Below the pieces are notes generated by a model, which did not search any database, was not told where the DNA came from, and was given only the letters and a program-made list of their open reading frames with translations. Position numbers and translations under genes: made by a program. This document shows positions 8,979 to 16,269 of a DNA stretch of 52,879 nucleotides, in pieces (position 1 is the first letter of the stretch; each line of letters starts with the position of its first letter). Source of the DNA: Chloroflexota bacterium. Lineage in GTDB: Bacteria; Chloroflexota; Dehalococcoidia; SM23-28-2; RBG-16-64-32. The stretch spans positions 1 through 52,879 of the forward strand of contig JADFQV010000011.1 of NCBI GenBank assembly GCA_022561635.1, read 5' to 3'.

Positions 8979-9506
8979 CTAATCCTGCGTGACGATCAAC
9001 TTCCCTTCCATCCCTGCGGCCTGGTGTCCGGGAACCGAACAGTAGAAAACGTACTCGCCGGGTTCGTGGATCTTCAGGTGAACGATGCCGCTGCCGGCCT
9101 CAGTCAGCGCGAAGTGGACGTCGGCGGCCTTCGCTTGCTCCTCGTGTCCGTGCAGCCCTGTACCGCCGAGGTACGAGATGTGGACATCGGCGTCGACCTC
9201 GTCGATTGTGAAGTCGTGAAGTGTGGCTTCGGGGTTCTGAATAGCGATCTCGACAACTTCGCCCGCCTTGACTTCGAGCACGTCAGGGGTGAACGAAAGC
9301 AGCGACATGTCGACGAGGAACAGCGACTCCTTGGGCGCCGCCTCAAGGTACGCCTGAGCACCAGGGTCGTGGTCGTCGGCAGCCTGGGGATCGTCCGTCG
9401 GGTCCGCGCCATCGTTGGCCGAATCGCCGCACGCGGAGACGAAAACAGTGGCGGCAACGATCAGTGTTGTGATTGCGAAGAGCTTTAGGGTCGTCGTGAT
9501 CCTCAT
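8979..9506 (-). CDS. Cupredoxin-domain lipoprotein
   Basis: Predicted copper-binding lipoprotein of 175 aa, anchored outside the membrane. A signal peptide ends in the lipobox VSAC with Cys26. After an acidic low-complexity linker comes a plastocyanin-like domain with ligands His in TLHDFTID and the C-terminal loop YCSVPGHQAAGMEGK (Cys-His-Met). It probably carries electrons for a respiratory oxidase or similar. A second gene of this type lies at 34061. The upstream 180 bp is unusually AT-rich and carries an ATAGAG-GTT-CTCTAT inverted repeat that may be an operator. GGAAGGAAGG precedes the ATG. Confidence 0.85.
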   Translation of the reverse strand: MRITTTLKLFAITTLIVAATVFVSACGDSANDGADPTDDPQAADDHDPGAQAYLEAAPKESLFLVDMSLLSFTPDVLEVKAGEVVEIAIQNPEATLHDFTIDEVDADVHISYLGGTGLHGHEEQAKAADVHFALTEAGSGIVHLKIHEPGEYVFYCSVPGHQAAGMEGKLIVTQD

Positions 9507-9557
9507 GGCTTCACCTTCCTTCCTCTAAACTTGCGAGCTTCATGTCTAGGCCTGCCT

Positions 9558-9572
9558 ATAGAGGTTCTCTAT
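9558..9572. promoter_or_regulatory. Inverted repeat upstream of cupredoxin gene, candidate operator
   Basis: ATAGAG-GTT-CTCTAT is a perfect 6-3-6 inverted repeat about 50 bp before the cupredoxin ATG. It is followed by TTAATATTAA and CTATAG in the only strongly AT-rich stretch of this part of the window. The binding protein is unknown. Confidence 0.4.
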
Positions 9573-9685
9573 TGTTGACCTATCTTAATATTAACACAGT
9601 CTATAGTCAGAGAGAGCCGGCACGCTCAGGGCGGTGGTGTGGGCCGGGCGGCACCGAAGCGTCTAGCGTGGCGAGGAGACGACGG

Positions 9686-9814
9686 CTAGTCGATCTCGAC
9701 GATGACCGTCGCGACGATGAGGGCGACGATGCCGAGGCTCAAAGCCAGCGCGGTGAGGTTGATGAGCAGCCGAACGGCGCTGCTTCCGAAGCCGTCGTCA
9801 CTTTCACTTGCCAT
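9686..9814 (-). CDS. Small single-span membrane protein
   Basis: A 42-aa protein with one hydrophobic helix (about residues 14-39) and an acidic end. The start is the ATG (MASESDDGF) with GAGGAGG close upstream; the longer ORF-track start runs into the preceding gene. It overlaps the 3' end of the DUF3054 gene by 11 bp and is therefore almost certainly co-translated with it. Function unknown. Confidence 0.55.
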   Translation of the reverse strand: MASESDDGFGSSAVRLLINLTALALSLGIVALIVATVIVEID

Positions 9815-10223
9815 GCGCTCGTACCTCCTCTGGTCGCCGGTCTGAGCGGGTCGCCCACCAATTGTACATAGCGCGCCAGGCGGCGAGGAAGAGGCCGGCA
9901 CCGGTGATGCCGATGGCGAAGAAGGCGGTGAAGAGCTCGCGGTCGAAGAGGAGGGCGCGGCCGCCCATGGCGAGGACGCCGGCAGCAGCCCAGATCATGA
10001 GGACGTTGGCGACGGGGTAGCGGCCCTCGGCGGCGCGGGCGCTGAAGGCGCCGAAGAAGGGGGCGATGAGGAGCCAGGCGACCGGGAACGGGAGGATGGC
10101 GCGGGCGAACGTCGTCTGGGTGAGGGCGTCTTCGTGGCTGGCGAGGCCGAGGAGGCCGAAGGCGACGAAGGCGGCGACGTCGCCGGCGACGAGGAGAGCG
10201 CGCCGCGTTGGTGCTCCGCTCAT
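9804..10223 (-). CDS. DUF3054 family membrane protein
   Basis: Integral membrane protein of 139 aa with four hydrophobic segments, matching the DUF3054 family of Actinobacteria and Chloroflexota by its MSG-ALLVAGDVAAFVAFGLLG start and ILPFPVAWLLIAPFFGAF. The role of the family is not known. It shares an operon with the 42-aa membrane protein. The start codon lies inside a copy of the dispersed CCTTCGAGAGCCTCAGG repeat. Confidence 0.7.
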   Translation of the reverse strand: MSGAPTRRALLVAGDVAAFVAFGLLGLASHEDALTQTTFARAILPFPVAWLLIAPFFGAFSARAAEGRYPVANVLMIWAAAGVLAMGGRALLFDRELFTAFFAIGITGAGLFLAAWRAMYNWWATRSDRRPEEVRAHGK

Positions 10224-10250
10224 CCTTCGAGAGCCTCAGGACGAGCGGGA
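10219..10250 (+). repeat. Dispersed palindromic repeat, copy 1
   Basis: CTCATCCTTCGAGAGCCTCAGGA-type element. The arms can fold as a hairpin (CTCATCCT with AGGATGAG in the best copies). Five further copies occur in this window, all in the same orientation and all in or at the edges of intergenic DNA. Confidence 0.7.
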
Positions 10251-10281
10251 CGGAACGCAGTCGCGTTGGAGATGCTCGTGA

Positions 10282-10590
10282 CTACATCTCCATCACTTCT
10301 GCGACTTTGATCGTCCCCATGTCGAGGAACGGGCATGTCTTGGCCATCTCCAGAGCAGCGTCCATGCTGTCCGCTTTGACGATGGAGAATCCCGTCAGCG
10401 GATCGGGCCCGGCATCGTCTGAAACGCCGCCGGTGGTGACGACCTTGGCCTTTCCCAGGGGAGTGCCCGGGCTGACCACGGCGTCGCCGAGACCGGCGAG
10501 CCAGGCCTGCCATTTCGCCATCCCTTCGGCGCCTTGTTCGGGGCTCTCAGGCTCACGTCCGCCGTGATAGGCGATGATGTAGTTCGGCAT
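10282..10590 (-). CDS. YCII-related (YciI/DGPF-like) protein
   Basis: A small cytoplasmic protein of 102 aa with the ferredoxin-like fold typical of YCII-related proteins: MPNYIIAYHGG start, then GKAKVVTTGGVSD, PLTGFSIVKADSMDAALEMAKTCPF and VAEVMEM. These proteins often sit beside ECF sigma factors, but none is present here. The start at the second ATG is chosen because of a GGAG site just before it; the ORF-track start 14 codons earlier has none. Function unknown. Confidence 0.75.
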   Translation of the reverse strand: MPNYIIAYHGGREPESPEQGAEGMAKWQAWLAGLGDAVVSPGTPLGKAKVVTTGGVSDDAGPDPLTGFSIVKADSMDAALEMAKTCPFLDMGTIKVAEVMEM

Positions 10591-10671
10591 AGACTCCTCT
10601 CCTTGCGTTGGTTGCGCCTTACCGTTAGTCACAATTTACTGCTACTTAAGCCGCCCGTTCGAATTACCGGA

Positions 10672-12327
10672 TCACGCCGAGAGCAGCTGGCGGCCGATGA
10701 CCTTGAGTTCGACGACGGGCTTGACGCCTTCGAAGATGGGGAGGACGAGGGCGTCGACGGTGTAGCGGGCGATCGGGTCCTCTTCGGAGTAGCCCCAGCC
10801 GCCGTGGATGAGCATCGCCTCCTGGCTGACCCAGACGGCGACGTCGGAGGCGAAGACCTTGCACATCGCCGCTTCGAGGTTGGCGCGCTCGTCGGACTGC
10901 ATGATGCGGGCGGCGGCGTAGGTGAGGTGGCGGCCGGCGGCGGTGTACGCGGACATGCGGCCGATCTTGTACTGGGTGAGCTGGTAGTCGGCGAGGGGCT
11001 TGCCGAACTGCTGGCGGTCGCTGGCGTAGTTGCAGGCCTTTTCGACCGAGGCCTGACTGACGCCGGTGGCGCGGGCGCCCGTCTGCAGGCGGCCGGCCGC
11101 GAAGCCGCCCATCTGCAGGTAGAAGCCGCGGCCGAGGCCGTCCTCGCCGCCAACGAGGTTCTCTGCCGGCACGAAGTAGTTGTCGATCGCCAGCGTGAAC
11201 GAGTGCATGCCGCGGTAGCCGGGGGTCGGGTTGGCGATGCCACTGATGGCGCCGCCGCCGGGCTGAGTGTGGTTGAAATCGTGGCCGTCGTACGGGTCCT
11301 TGGGGACGATGAAGAGCGAGAGGCCCTTGGCGCCGGAGCCGGCATCGCCGGTGCGGGCGAGGAGCGCGAGGATGTTGGCGCGGCCGGCAAAGGTGGCCCA
11401 GGCCTTCGCTCCGTCGATGATCCAGCCTTTGACGCCGTCGCGCTCACCGGGGGAAGCCTTGCACATGAGCGAGGCGACGTCCGAGCCGACGTCTGGCTCG
11501 GTGACGGCGATGCCCACGAGCAGCTCGCCGGCGGCGATGCGTGGGAGCCAGGTCTGGCGCTGGGCCTCGGTGCCGCCGGCGAGGAGGGCGCGGGTGAGGA
11601 TCTCGGAGCGGGTGATGAGGCTGCCGGCGACGAGGGAGATGGTCGAGAGTTCTTCGGTGAGGACGACCATCGTGAGGAGGCCCATCTCGGTGCCGCCGTA
11701 GGACTCGGGGATGGAGGAGCCGAAGAGGCCGATGGCGGCCATCTTGGCGATCAGGTCTTCGGGAAAGAGGTGGTCCTGGCGGTGCATCTCCTGGGCGATC
11801 GGGGCGACCTCCGTGCGGGCGAACTCGCGGGCGTGGTCGCGGGTCATGTTAGCGATCTCGTCGTCGAGCACGGCGGTGAATGCGCCACGGGCGTCGATGA
11901 CGCGGCGGCCAACAGCGGCGATGCGCGTGACGGACAGGCCGTTGCGGATGAGGTTTCGCGCTTCGTCGGCGGCGAGCGTCGTGGTGACGGCGTCGCCGAC
12001 GGCGAACGTGTCGGGGTCGGCCTCGACAGCGTTGCGGGCTTTGTGGAGGGCCTCGGCGGCGAAGATCAGCGCCTGTTCGTCGACGAGATCGTCGGCCTGG
12101 CCGGCGTCGGCTCGCGACTCGGCGTAAGCGGTGAGTTCAGCGGCGGCCTGGGCTTCGGTAGCGATCTGGGCGAGGCGTGAGACGTGCGCCTGATGGGCGT
12201 CGATCTCCTTGCCGCCGTTGGTCAGGCGCGCGGCGGAGGCGACGGCGCTGTCGGCGAGCTGTCGCGCAATGTCAGTGAGTGACCGCGCGGCGGTTAGGGA
12301 CTCACTGCGTGTCTCTGCGCTGGTCAT
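10672..12327 (-). CDS. Acyl-CoA dehydrogenase, methylsuccinyl-CoA dehydrogenase-like
   Basis: FAD-dependent acyl-CoA dehydrogenase of 551 aa. The first ~160 residues are an extra helical extension. The catalytic part then follows (IPESYGGTEMGLL, TEPDVGSDVAS, YASDRQQFGKPLADYQ, HGGWGYSEEDPIARY, FEGVKPV). Ordinary acyl-CoA dehydrogenases have ~380 residues. This length and the GGWGYSEE...RYxVDALVLxIFEG ending resemble (2S)-methylsuccinyl-CoA dehydrogenase of the ethylmalonyl-CoA pathway. That assignment is inferred, since no crotonyl-CoA carboxylase/reductase or mutase gene is in the window. GGAGG lies 8 nt before the ATG. Confidence 0.8.
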   Translation of the reverse strand: MTSAETRSESLTAARSLTDIARQLADSAVASAARLTNGGKEIDAHQAHVSRLAQIATEAQAAAELTAYAESRADAGQADDLVDEQALIFAAEALHKARNAVEADPDTFAVGDAVTTTLAADEARNLIRNGLSVTRIAAVGRRVIDARGAFTAVLDDEIANMTRDHAREFARTEVAPIAQEMHRQDHLFPEDLIAKMAAIGLFGSSIPESYGGTEMGLLTMVVLTEELSTISLVAGSLITRSEILTRALLAGGTEAQRQTWLPRIAAGELLVGIAVTEPDVGSDVASLMCKASPGERDGVKGWIIDGAKAWATFAGRANILALLARTGDAGSGAKGLSLFIVPKDPYDGHDFNHTQPGGGAISGIANPTPGYRGMHSFTLAIDNYFVPAENLVGGEDGLGRGFYLQMGGFAAGRLQTGARATGVSQASVEKACNYASDRQQFGKPLADYQLTQYKIGRMSAYTAAGRHLTYAAARIMQSDERANLEAAMCKVFASDVAVWVSQEAMLIHGGWGYSEEDPIARYTVDALVLPIFEGVKPVVELKVIGRQLLSA

Positions 12328-12357
12328 GGGCGGTTCCTCCGGGGTCGGGGTTGGTGC

Positions 12358-12825
12358 TCAGGCGGCAGGCGTGCCGGACTCGGCGAAGAGCTTGCGGATG
12401 CGCCTTGCCCGATAGTCGAAGATGTGCTTGAGCTGACGGGCGACGATCAGCCGGTGAGCTATCGAACCAAGAATACCGAACGGAAGCTCGTACTGCACCC
12501 GATCGCGCATGAGCGTGCGATCACCAAGGTCCTCGAAGGAGTGCTCGTGCCTCCACAGGCGATACGGCCCCTTCGCCTGAACGTCGGTGAAGCCCCGGGG
12601 CGGGTCATACTCCTCGAAGATAGTGACCCATCTGATGGGCAAGAAGAGCCACTTGATGGTGTAGGCGATGCGGAAGCCGGGCTTCACCGGCAGGTCGTCG
12701 ATCTCGCGGATGGAGAAGTCCATCGCCTTCGGGGTGAGCTTCTCGAGGTTGCGCGGATTCTCGAAGAAGGCGAAGACCTCGTCACGGGGCGCGGGGATGA
12801 TTGTTTCGCGTTCGAGAACGGGCAT
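12358..12825 (-). CDS. SRPBCC family protein
   Basis: A 155-aa helix-grip (START/polyketide cyclase-like) protein. MPVLERETIIPAPRDEVFAFFENPRNLEKLTP is the standard beginning of the family. Members bind hydrophobic ligands in a cavity; the ligand here is unknown. The true start is the ATG that overlaps the stop of the upstream gene by one base (TGATG), not the ORF-track start 105 codons earlier. Translational coupling to the NDUFA9-like gene is therefore likely, a pairing often seen in Chloroflexota and Actinobacteria. Confidence 0.8.
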   Translation of the reverse strand: MPVLERETIIPAPRDEVFAFFENPRNLEKLTPKAMDFSIREIDDLPVKPGFRIAYTIKWLFLPIRWVTIFEEYDPPRGFTDVQAKGPYRLWRHEHSFEDLGDRTLMRDRVQYELPFGILGSIAHRLIVARQLKHIFDYRARRIRKLFAESGTPAA

Positions 12826-13733
12826 CAGTCTATCTTCTGGAGGTATGTGGCGAGGCCTTCGCGAAGAGGCGTCGGCGTAAGGCCAAGCTTCTCGCTCATA
12901 TCGGCCGGGTCGGCGAGGGCGTCCATCGTAATGAAGTCGACGGCGTCCGGCGTGAGAGGTCTGCCGGGCAGCAGCTGGACGACAGACGCCAGCGCCTTCA
13001 TCACGAACTTCGGCGCGGGGAGAAGCAGGCGGCGACGGCCGACGACCCGAAGAGCCGTCTTGACGACGTCCGACATGGAGAGGACGTCCGGGCCGCCGAC
13101 TTCGAAAGTCTGGTTCGCAGCGGCCGGGTTGTCGAGGCACTCGGCGGTGGCGCGGCCAACGTCATCGATGAAGACGGGCTGCATCATTTGCTTGCCGACG
13201 GCACCGATGAGAGGGACGAACGGCTGGAAGCGCGACATGGCGAGGAAGCGGTTGAGGGCGCGATCCTCCGGGCCGTAGACCCACGACGGGCGCAGGATGG
13301 CGTAGGTGAGGCCGCTGTCGCGGACGGCCTGCTCGGCGCGCCATTTGGCCCGGAACCAGTGGTAGCCCTCGGGCGCGGCGCCGGCGGCGCTCAGGTAGAC
13401 GTATCGCTCCGCGCCGGCGGCCTGAGCGGCGGCGACGAGGTTCTCGGTGCCGCGGGCGTCGACCTCCTCGAAGGTGCGGCCCTTCCTGGGGTTCTCGATC
13501 GGTGAGTTGGGGAACTGCTGGGTGCCGATGACGGCGTCTACGCCGACCATCGCCGCCTGGAGTGAGGAGGGATCGCCCACGTCGCCTTCGCGGTACGTGA
13601 TGGCGAGGCCGGGAAAGCGATCCGCGGAACGCGCCGCGTCTCGGGTGAGGACAGCGAACTGCTGGCCCCGCCGGGCGAGCTCGCGGACGATGCCGCCGCC
13701 GACGAATCCGGTGCCGCCTGCTACGAGGATCAT
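12825..13733 (-). CDS. NAD(P)-binding protein, complex I NDUFA9/atypical SDR family
   Basis: Atypical short-chain dehydrogenase of 302 aa. The N-terminal MILVAGGTGFVGGGIVREL is the GxxGxxG nucleotide site. YVYLSAAGA...YHWFRAKWRAEQAV gives the YxxxK-like segment with Tyr replaced by the FRAKW version seen in NDUFA9-like/NmrA-like proteins, and RPSWVYGPEDRALNRF follows. Catalytic activity is doubtful and a redox-sensing or ubiquinone-related role is possible. The start is moved to the ATG behind AGGAGG. It is coupled to the SRPBCC gene downstream. Confidence 0.82.
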   Translation of the reverse strand: MILVAGGTGFVGGGIVRELARRGQQFAVLTRDAARSADRFPGLAITYREGDVGDPSSLQAAMVGVDAVIGTQQFPNSPIENPRKGRTFEEVDARGTENLVAAAQAAGAERYVYLSAAGAAPEGYHWFRAKWRAEQAVRDSGLTYAILRPSWVYGPEDRALNRFLAMSRFQPFVPLIGAVGKQMMQPVFIDDVGRATAECLDNPAAANQTFEVGGPDVLSMSDVVKTALRVVGRRRLLLPAPKFVMKALASVVQLLPGRPLTPDAVDFITMDALADPADMSEKLGLTPTPLREGLATYLQKID

Positions 13734-13839
13734 GATGGAGCCTCCTGCTTCTGCCACTCCCCCGCTGAACGCTGTTGCGACCTATTGTGGGCTTTTGTGA
13801 TGTTTTGCACAAGCGTTATGGAGTGCCCTCGCCACGTGC

Positions 13840-13845
13840 CATACT
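13840..13845 (+). promoter_or_regulatory. -10 box, probable leaderless promoter
   Basis: CATACT lies 6 nt before the ATG of the GGQ-domain gene, with no ribosome site between. It fits the TAnnnT pattern seen before many genes here. Confidence 0.4.
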
Positions 13846-13851
13846 GGCAGC

Positions 13852-14364
13852 ATGCCGCAGGAGACGCAGACGACGACCGATGCCGGGACGCGCAACGGCT
13901 GGCTGAGGCTGGACGACGCGGGCTTGCTGGCGCAGTGCGAGGAGCACGGCTACCGGTCGAGCGGGCCCGGCGGTCAGCGCCGGAACAAGGTGGAGACGGC
14001 GGCGCGCGTTCGGCACAGGCCGAGCGGCATCGAGGCGCACGCGGCAGAGACGCGAAGGCGCGAGGACAACCGGAAGCGCGCCCTGCGACGGCTGCGGGAG
14101 CGAATCGCGATCGAAGTGAGGTCGCCGTACGAGGAGCCGCCGGAGCTGGCTACGTACCGCCGGGACAAGCGCCTGTCGATCAACGCCCGCAATCCGGCGT
14201 ACCCGGTCGTGCTGGCCGCGGTGCTGGACGCCCTGGCCGACGCGGACGGCAGCTACGCCGGCGCAGCGAAGAAGGCGGGGACGACGACGAGCCAGCTGCT
14301 GAAGTTTCTGCAGGCGGACCGGGAGGCCTGGCGATCGGTGTCGGAGGCACGCCCGAGGAAGTAA
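13852..14364 (+). CDS. Release factor-like GGQ-domain protein
   Basis: A 170-aa protein related to class I peptide chain release factors. It holds the peptidyl-tRNA hydrolysis domain with SSGPGGQRRNKVETAARVRH (GGQ at 40-42) but lacks the codon-recognition domains of RF1/RF2. It is followed by a basic helix (ETRRREDNRKRALRRLRER) and a C-terminal ~45-residue helical domain (AGAAKKAGTTTSQLLKFL) with a helix-turn-helix look. Stand-alone proteins like this (ArfB/ICT1 relatives, or the uncharacterised release-factor-like group) may rescue stalled ribosomes. The C-terminal tail differs from the basic ArfB tail, so that role is uncertain. Confidence 0.78.
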   Translation: MPQETQTTTDAGTRNGWLRLDDAGLLAQCEEHGYRSSGPGGQRRNKVETAARVRHRPSGIEAHAAETRRREDNRKRALRRLRERIAIEVRSPYEEPPELATYRRDKRLSINARNPAYPVVLAAVLDALADADGSYAGAAKKAGTTTSQLLKFLQADREAWRSVSEARPRK

Positions 14365-14483
14365 TGTGACAAGTCGCGCGCTATCTGGCAGGATGGGGAG
14401 CAACAGAAAGCGCCCGGATCAAACCGCCCGGGCGGAAGATCGCCAGCAGGCCGGGAAACGCGACCGATGCAGGAGGTAGGCCG

Positions 14484-14720
14484 ATGCGAATGAGTGGAGT
14501 TCTCTTTGGAGTGGCGGTTGGCGCCACGCTGATGTACCTGTTCGACCCCCGCCAGGGCGTGGAACGCCGCGAAGTCTGGGGCGAGCGTCTGAAAAAGGGC
14601 CGCGAGCAGGCCCAGAGCGCCGTCGAGACCGGCCGCACGCGCGTGTCCGAGTACCGCCACCGCAACGACGACGGTGCGCTGTCGTCCGTGGCCTACAACG
14701 GCGAAACAGCCGAAGCCTAG
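14484..14720 (+). CDS. YtxH-like small membrane-associated protein
   Basis: A 78-aa protein with one N-terminal hydrophobic helix (VLFGVAVGATLMYLFDP) followed by a charged helical tail (RREVWGERLKKGREQAQSAVETGR). This is the layout of YtxH/YtxH-like proteins, which are often stress-linked. AGGAGG lies 7 nt before the ATG. It is convergent with the 93-aa gene. Function unknown. Confidence 0.65.
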   Translation: MRMSGVLFGVAVGATLMYLFDPRQGVERREVWGERLKKGREQAQSAVETGRTRVSEYRHRNDDGALSSVAYNGETAEA

Positions 14721-14732
14721 CACACCCCGGCG

Positions 14733-15014
14733 CTAGTGGCCGCGGGCGAGGAGCCAGTGGGAGTCCAGCGTGGGCCCATGCCCGGACCAGACCGCGAACT
14801 CTGCGACGAATACGTGATCGCCTGCCGATAGGCGCTCGCGGAGACGATCGCGGATCGCGGCAGCCGGCTCAGCCGTGTGGACGACGCTGGCATCGTCGCC
14901 GAGCGTGCGAATCTCCTCCTGCGGCACGATTTCGAGCAGAGCATCGCGGACGAGCGAGCAGAGGTTGCGGCTGTCGGACCAGGCGACGACGAGCTTGAGG
15001 GTGGGGTCGCTCAT
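14733..15014 (-). CDS. Hypothetical protein coupled to dienelactone hydrolase
   Basis: A 93-aa soluble protein of no family I recognise. It starts MSDPTLKLVVAWSDSR, has an acidic middle (IVPQEEIRTLGDDAS) and a Trp-rich end (FAVWSGHGPTLDSHW). The start overlaps the hydrolase stop by 4 bp (ATGA), so the genes are translationally coupled. The ORF-track entry that reads through from 15578 is an artefact of the open frame. Confidence 0.6.
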   Translation of the reverse strand: MSDPTLKLVVAWSDSRNLCSLVRDALLEIVPQEEIRTLGDDASVVHTAEPAAAIRDRLRERLSAGDHVFVAEFAVWSGHGPTLDSHWLLARGH

Positions 15015-15718
15015 GCGGCCAGGTAGCGGTTGAACCAATCGATCGTGCGGCGCCAGGCGTCGCGCGTGGCCTCTTCGCGGTAGCTGGGGCGGCCTTCGTT
15101 CATGAAGCCGTGACCGGCGCCGGCGTAGCTCTGAAACTCGTGCTCCACGCCGAGGCGCGTCATCTCGGCGTCGATCTTCGCGACCTCGGTCGGGGCCGGG
15201 GCCAGATCGTCCTCGCCGAAGAGGCCGAGGACGGGACACGAGATGTCGCCGGTGAGGTCGAAAGGCGCCGGGCCGTCGCCCCAGGCGACCAGGCAGTTGC
15301 CGCCCCAGCAATCCACGGCGGCTTTGAAAGCGTCGCTCTTCGCCGCCATCAGATAGGTGACGCGGCCGCCCATGCAGTAGCCGGTGATGCCGAGGCGGGC
15401 GCCGTCGATCTCGGGCAGCGATTGCGCGTGCCCGACGGCGGCGTTGACGTCGGCGGCTACGGTGTCGTCGCGCAGGCGCATCATGCGGGTCATGGGGTCG
15501 TCGGCGGAACCGGGCTCCTCGCGGTGATAGAGGTCGGGCGAGACGGCGGCGAAGCCTTCGGCGGCGAAGCGGTCGCACATGCCGCGGACGAAGTCATCGA
15601 CGCCGCCGGCGTGCTGGATGGCGATGACGCCCGGGAAAGGCCCGTCGCCATCGGGTGTGCTGACGTAGACGCGCATGTCTGCGCCGTCAACGGATACGTT
15701 GTCCCAGCGTGAGGGCAT
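15011..15718 (-). CDS. Dienelactone hydrolase family protein
   Basis: Alpha/beta hydrolase of 235 aa. The nucleophile is Cys in GITGYCMGGRVTYL, the acid is Asp in GLFGEDDLAP and the base His in YAGAGHGFMNE: the Cys-Asp-His triad of dienelactone hydrolases. The family opens lactone rings in chlorocatechol-type pathways, but many members act on other esters and no pathway partner is visible here. AAGGAGGT precedes the ATG at ideal spacing. The promoter side abuts the duplicated ruvA fragment. Confidence 0.87.
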   Translation of the reverse strand: MPSRWDNVSVDGADMRVYVSTPDGDGPFPGVIAIQHAGGVDDFVRGMCDRFAAEGFAAVSPDLYHREEPGSADDPMTRMMRLRDDTVAADVNAAVGHAQSLPEIDGARLGITGYCMGGRVTYLMAAKSDAFKAAVDCWGGNCLVAWGDGPAPFDLTGDISCPVLGLFGEDDLAPAPTEVAKIDAEMTRLGVEHEFQSYAGAGHGFMNEGRPSYREEATRDAWRRTIDWFNRYLAA

Positions 15719-15742
15719 TGGGTACCTCCTTCAGTTGCCGGT

Positions 15743-15811
15743 AAGGATACCTCAGTCGGCGATGCGGGCTTTGGCGAAGTAGGCGAGGGCGAGGCGCACC
15801 TTCTCCTCGAT
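15743..15811 (-). repeat. Duplicated 3' end of ruvA (copy 1, detached)
   Basis: 69 bp matching the last 60 bp of the ruvA coding region plus 9 bp of downstream DNA (16201-16269), with one mismatch (C at 15800 against T at 16258). Homology continues a few codons further with a 3-nt insertion. It encodes EIEEKVRLALAYFAKARIAD plus stop, but has no start, so it is a remnant. Confidence 0.85.
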
Positions 15812-15826
15812 CTCGGCGGCCCTCGC

Positions 15827-16168
15827 TCAGTGACTCTCGCCGAAGTATTCACTCATGCCGGCGTCTGTGGCCCCGACTCGCGGGTGAGTATGGCTTGTCG
15901 GTAGCTGCCACGTCCGGGGGTCATTTAGAACGACTTCAGCCTCTGTCGCAGAGTACGGAGCACACTCGTTCGCCTGAGGTGTGAACTCACACAGATAGAC
16001 GAGCCCTTCCGCAATCAGTCGCAACACTTCCTGCCTCACGACCTCTTCAACGGCCTCCTTGTCCGCGCCGGACAAGATCCGCTCGCAGGTGCTAACGATC
16101 TCCCACAGTGCGTGCCAGTCCTCTGTGGCAGAACTTAGGATTTCGAATGCGACTTCTTGATTGCTCAT
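15827..16168 (-). CDS. Hypothetical protein inserted between two ruvA 3' ends
   Basis: A 113-aa acidic, probably helical protein: MSNQEVAFEILSSATEDWHALWEIV start, EVVRQEVLRLIAEGLVYLCEF in the middle. I do not recognise the family; the ALWEIV...LRLIAEGLV layout has a winged-helix-like feel, which is only an impression. Base composition is visibly less GC-rich than the neighbours. It lies between the true ruvA end and a second copy of that end, so it was gained by recombination or a small cassette insertion. GGAGGGAGA lies rather far (about 19 nt) from the ATG. Confidence 0.6.
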   Translation of the reverse strand: MSNQEVAFEILSSATEDWHALWEIVSTCERILSGADKEAVEEVVRQEVLRLIAEGLVYLCEFTPQANECAPYSATEAEVVLNDPRTWQLPTSHTHPRVGATDAGMSEYFGESH

Positions 16169-16200
16169 CGCAGAGTCGTATCTCCCTCCAGCGGTATAGC

Positions 16201-16269
16201 AAGGATACCTCAGTCGGCGATGCGGGCTTTGGCGAAGTAGGCGAGGGCGAGGCGCACTTTCTCCTCGAT
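16201..16269 (-). repeat. ruvA 3' end (copy 2, functional)
   Basis: The in-gene partner of the 69-bp direct repeat at 15743-15811. The distance between copies is 458 bp and the 113-aa gene lies between them. Confidence 0.85.

Noticed and set aside
10534-12180. 548-aa plus-strand ORF
   Set aside because: Antisense shadow of the acyl-CoA dehydrogenase; Gly/Ala/Val/Asp/Glu-only composition is typical of the complementary frame in GC-rich DNA.
14733-15578. 281-aa minus-strand ORF spanning dienelactone hydrolase
   Set aside because: Arg-rich out-of-frame reading; only the last 93 codons, starting at the ATGA overlap, are accepted.
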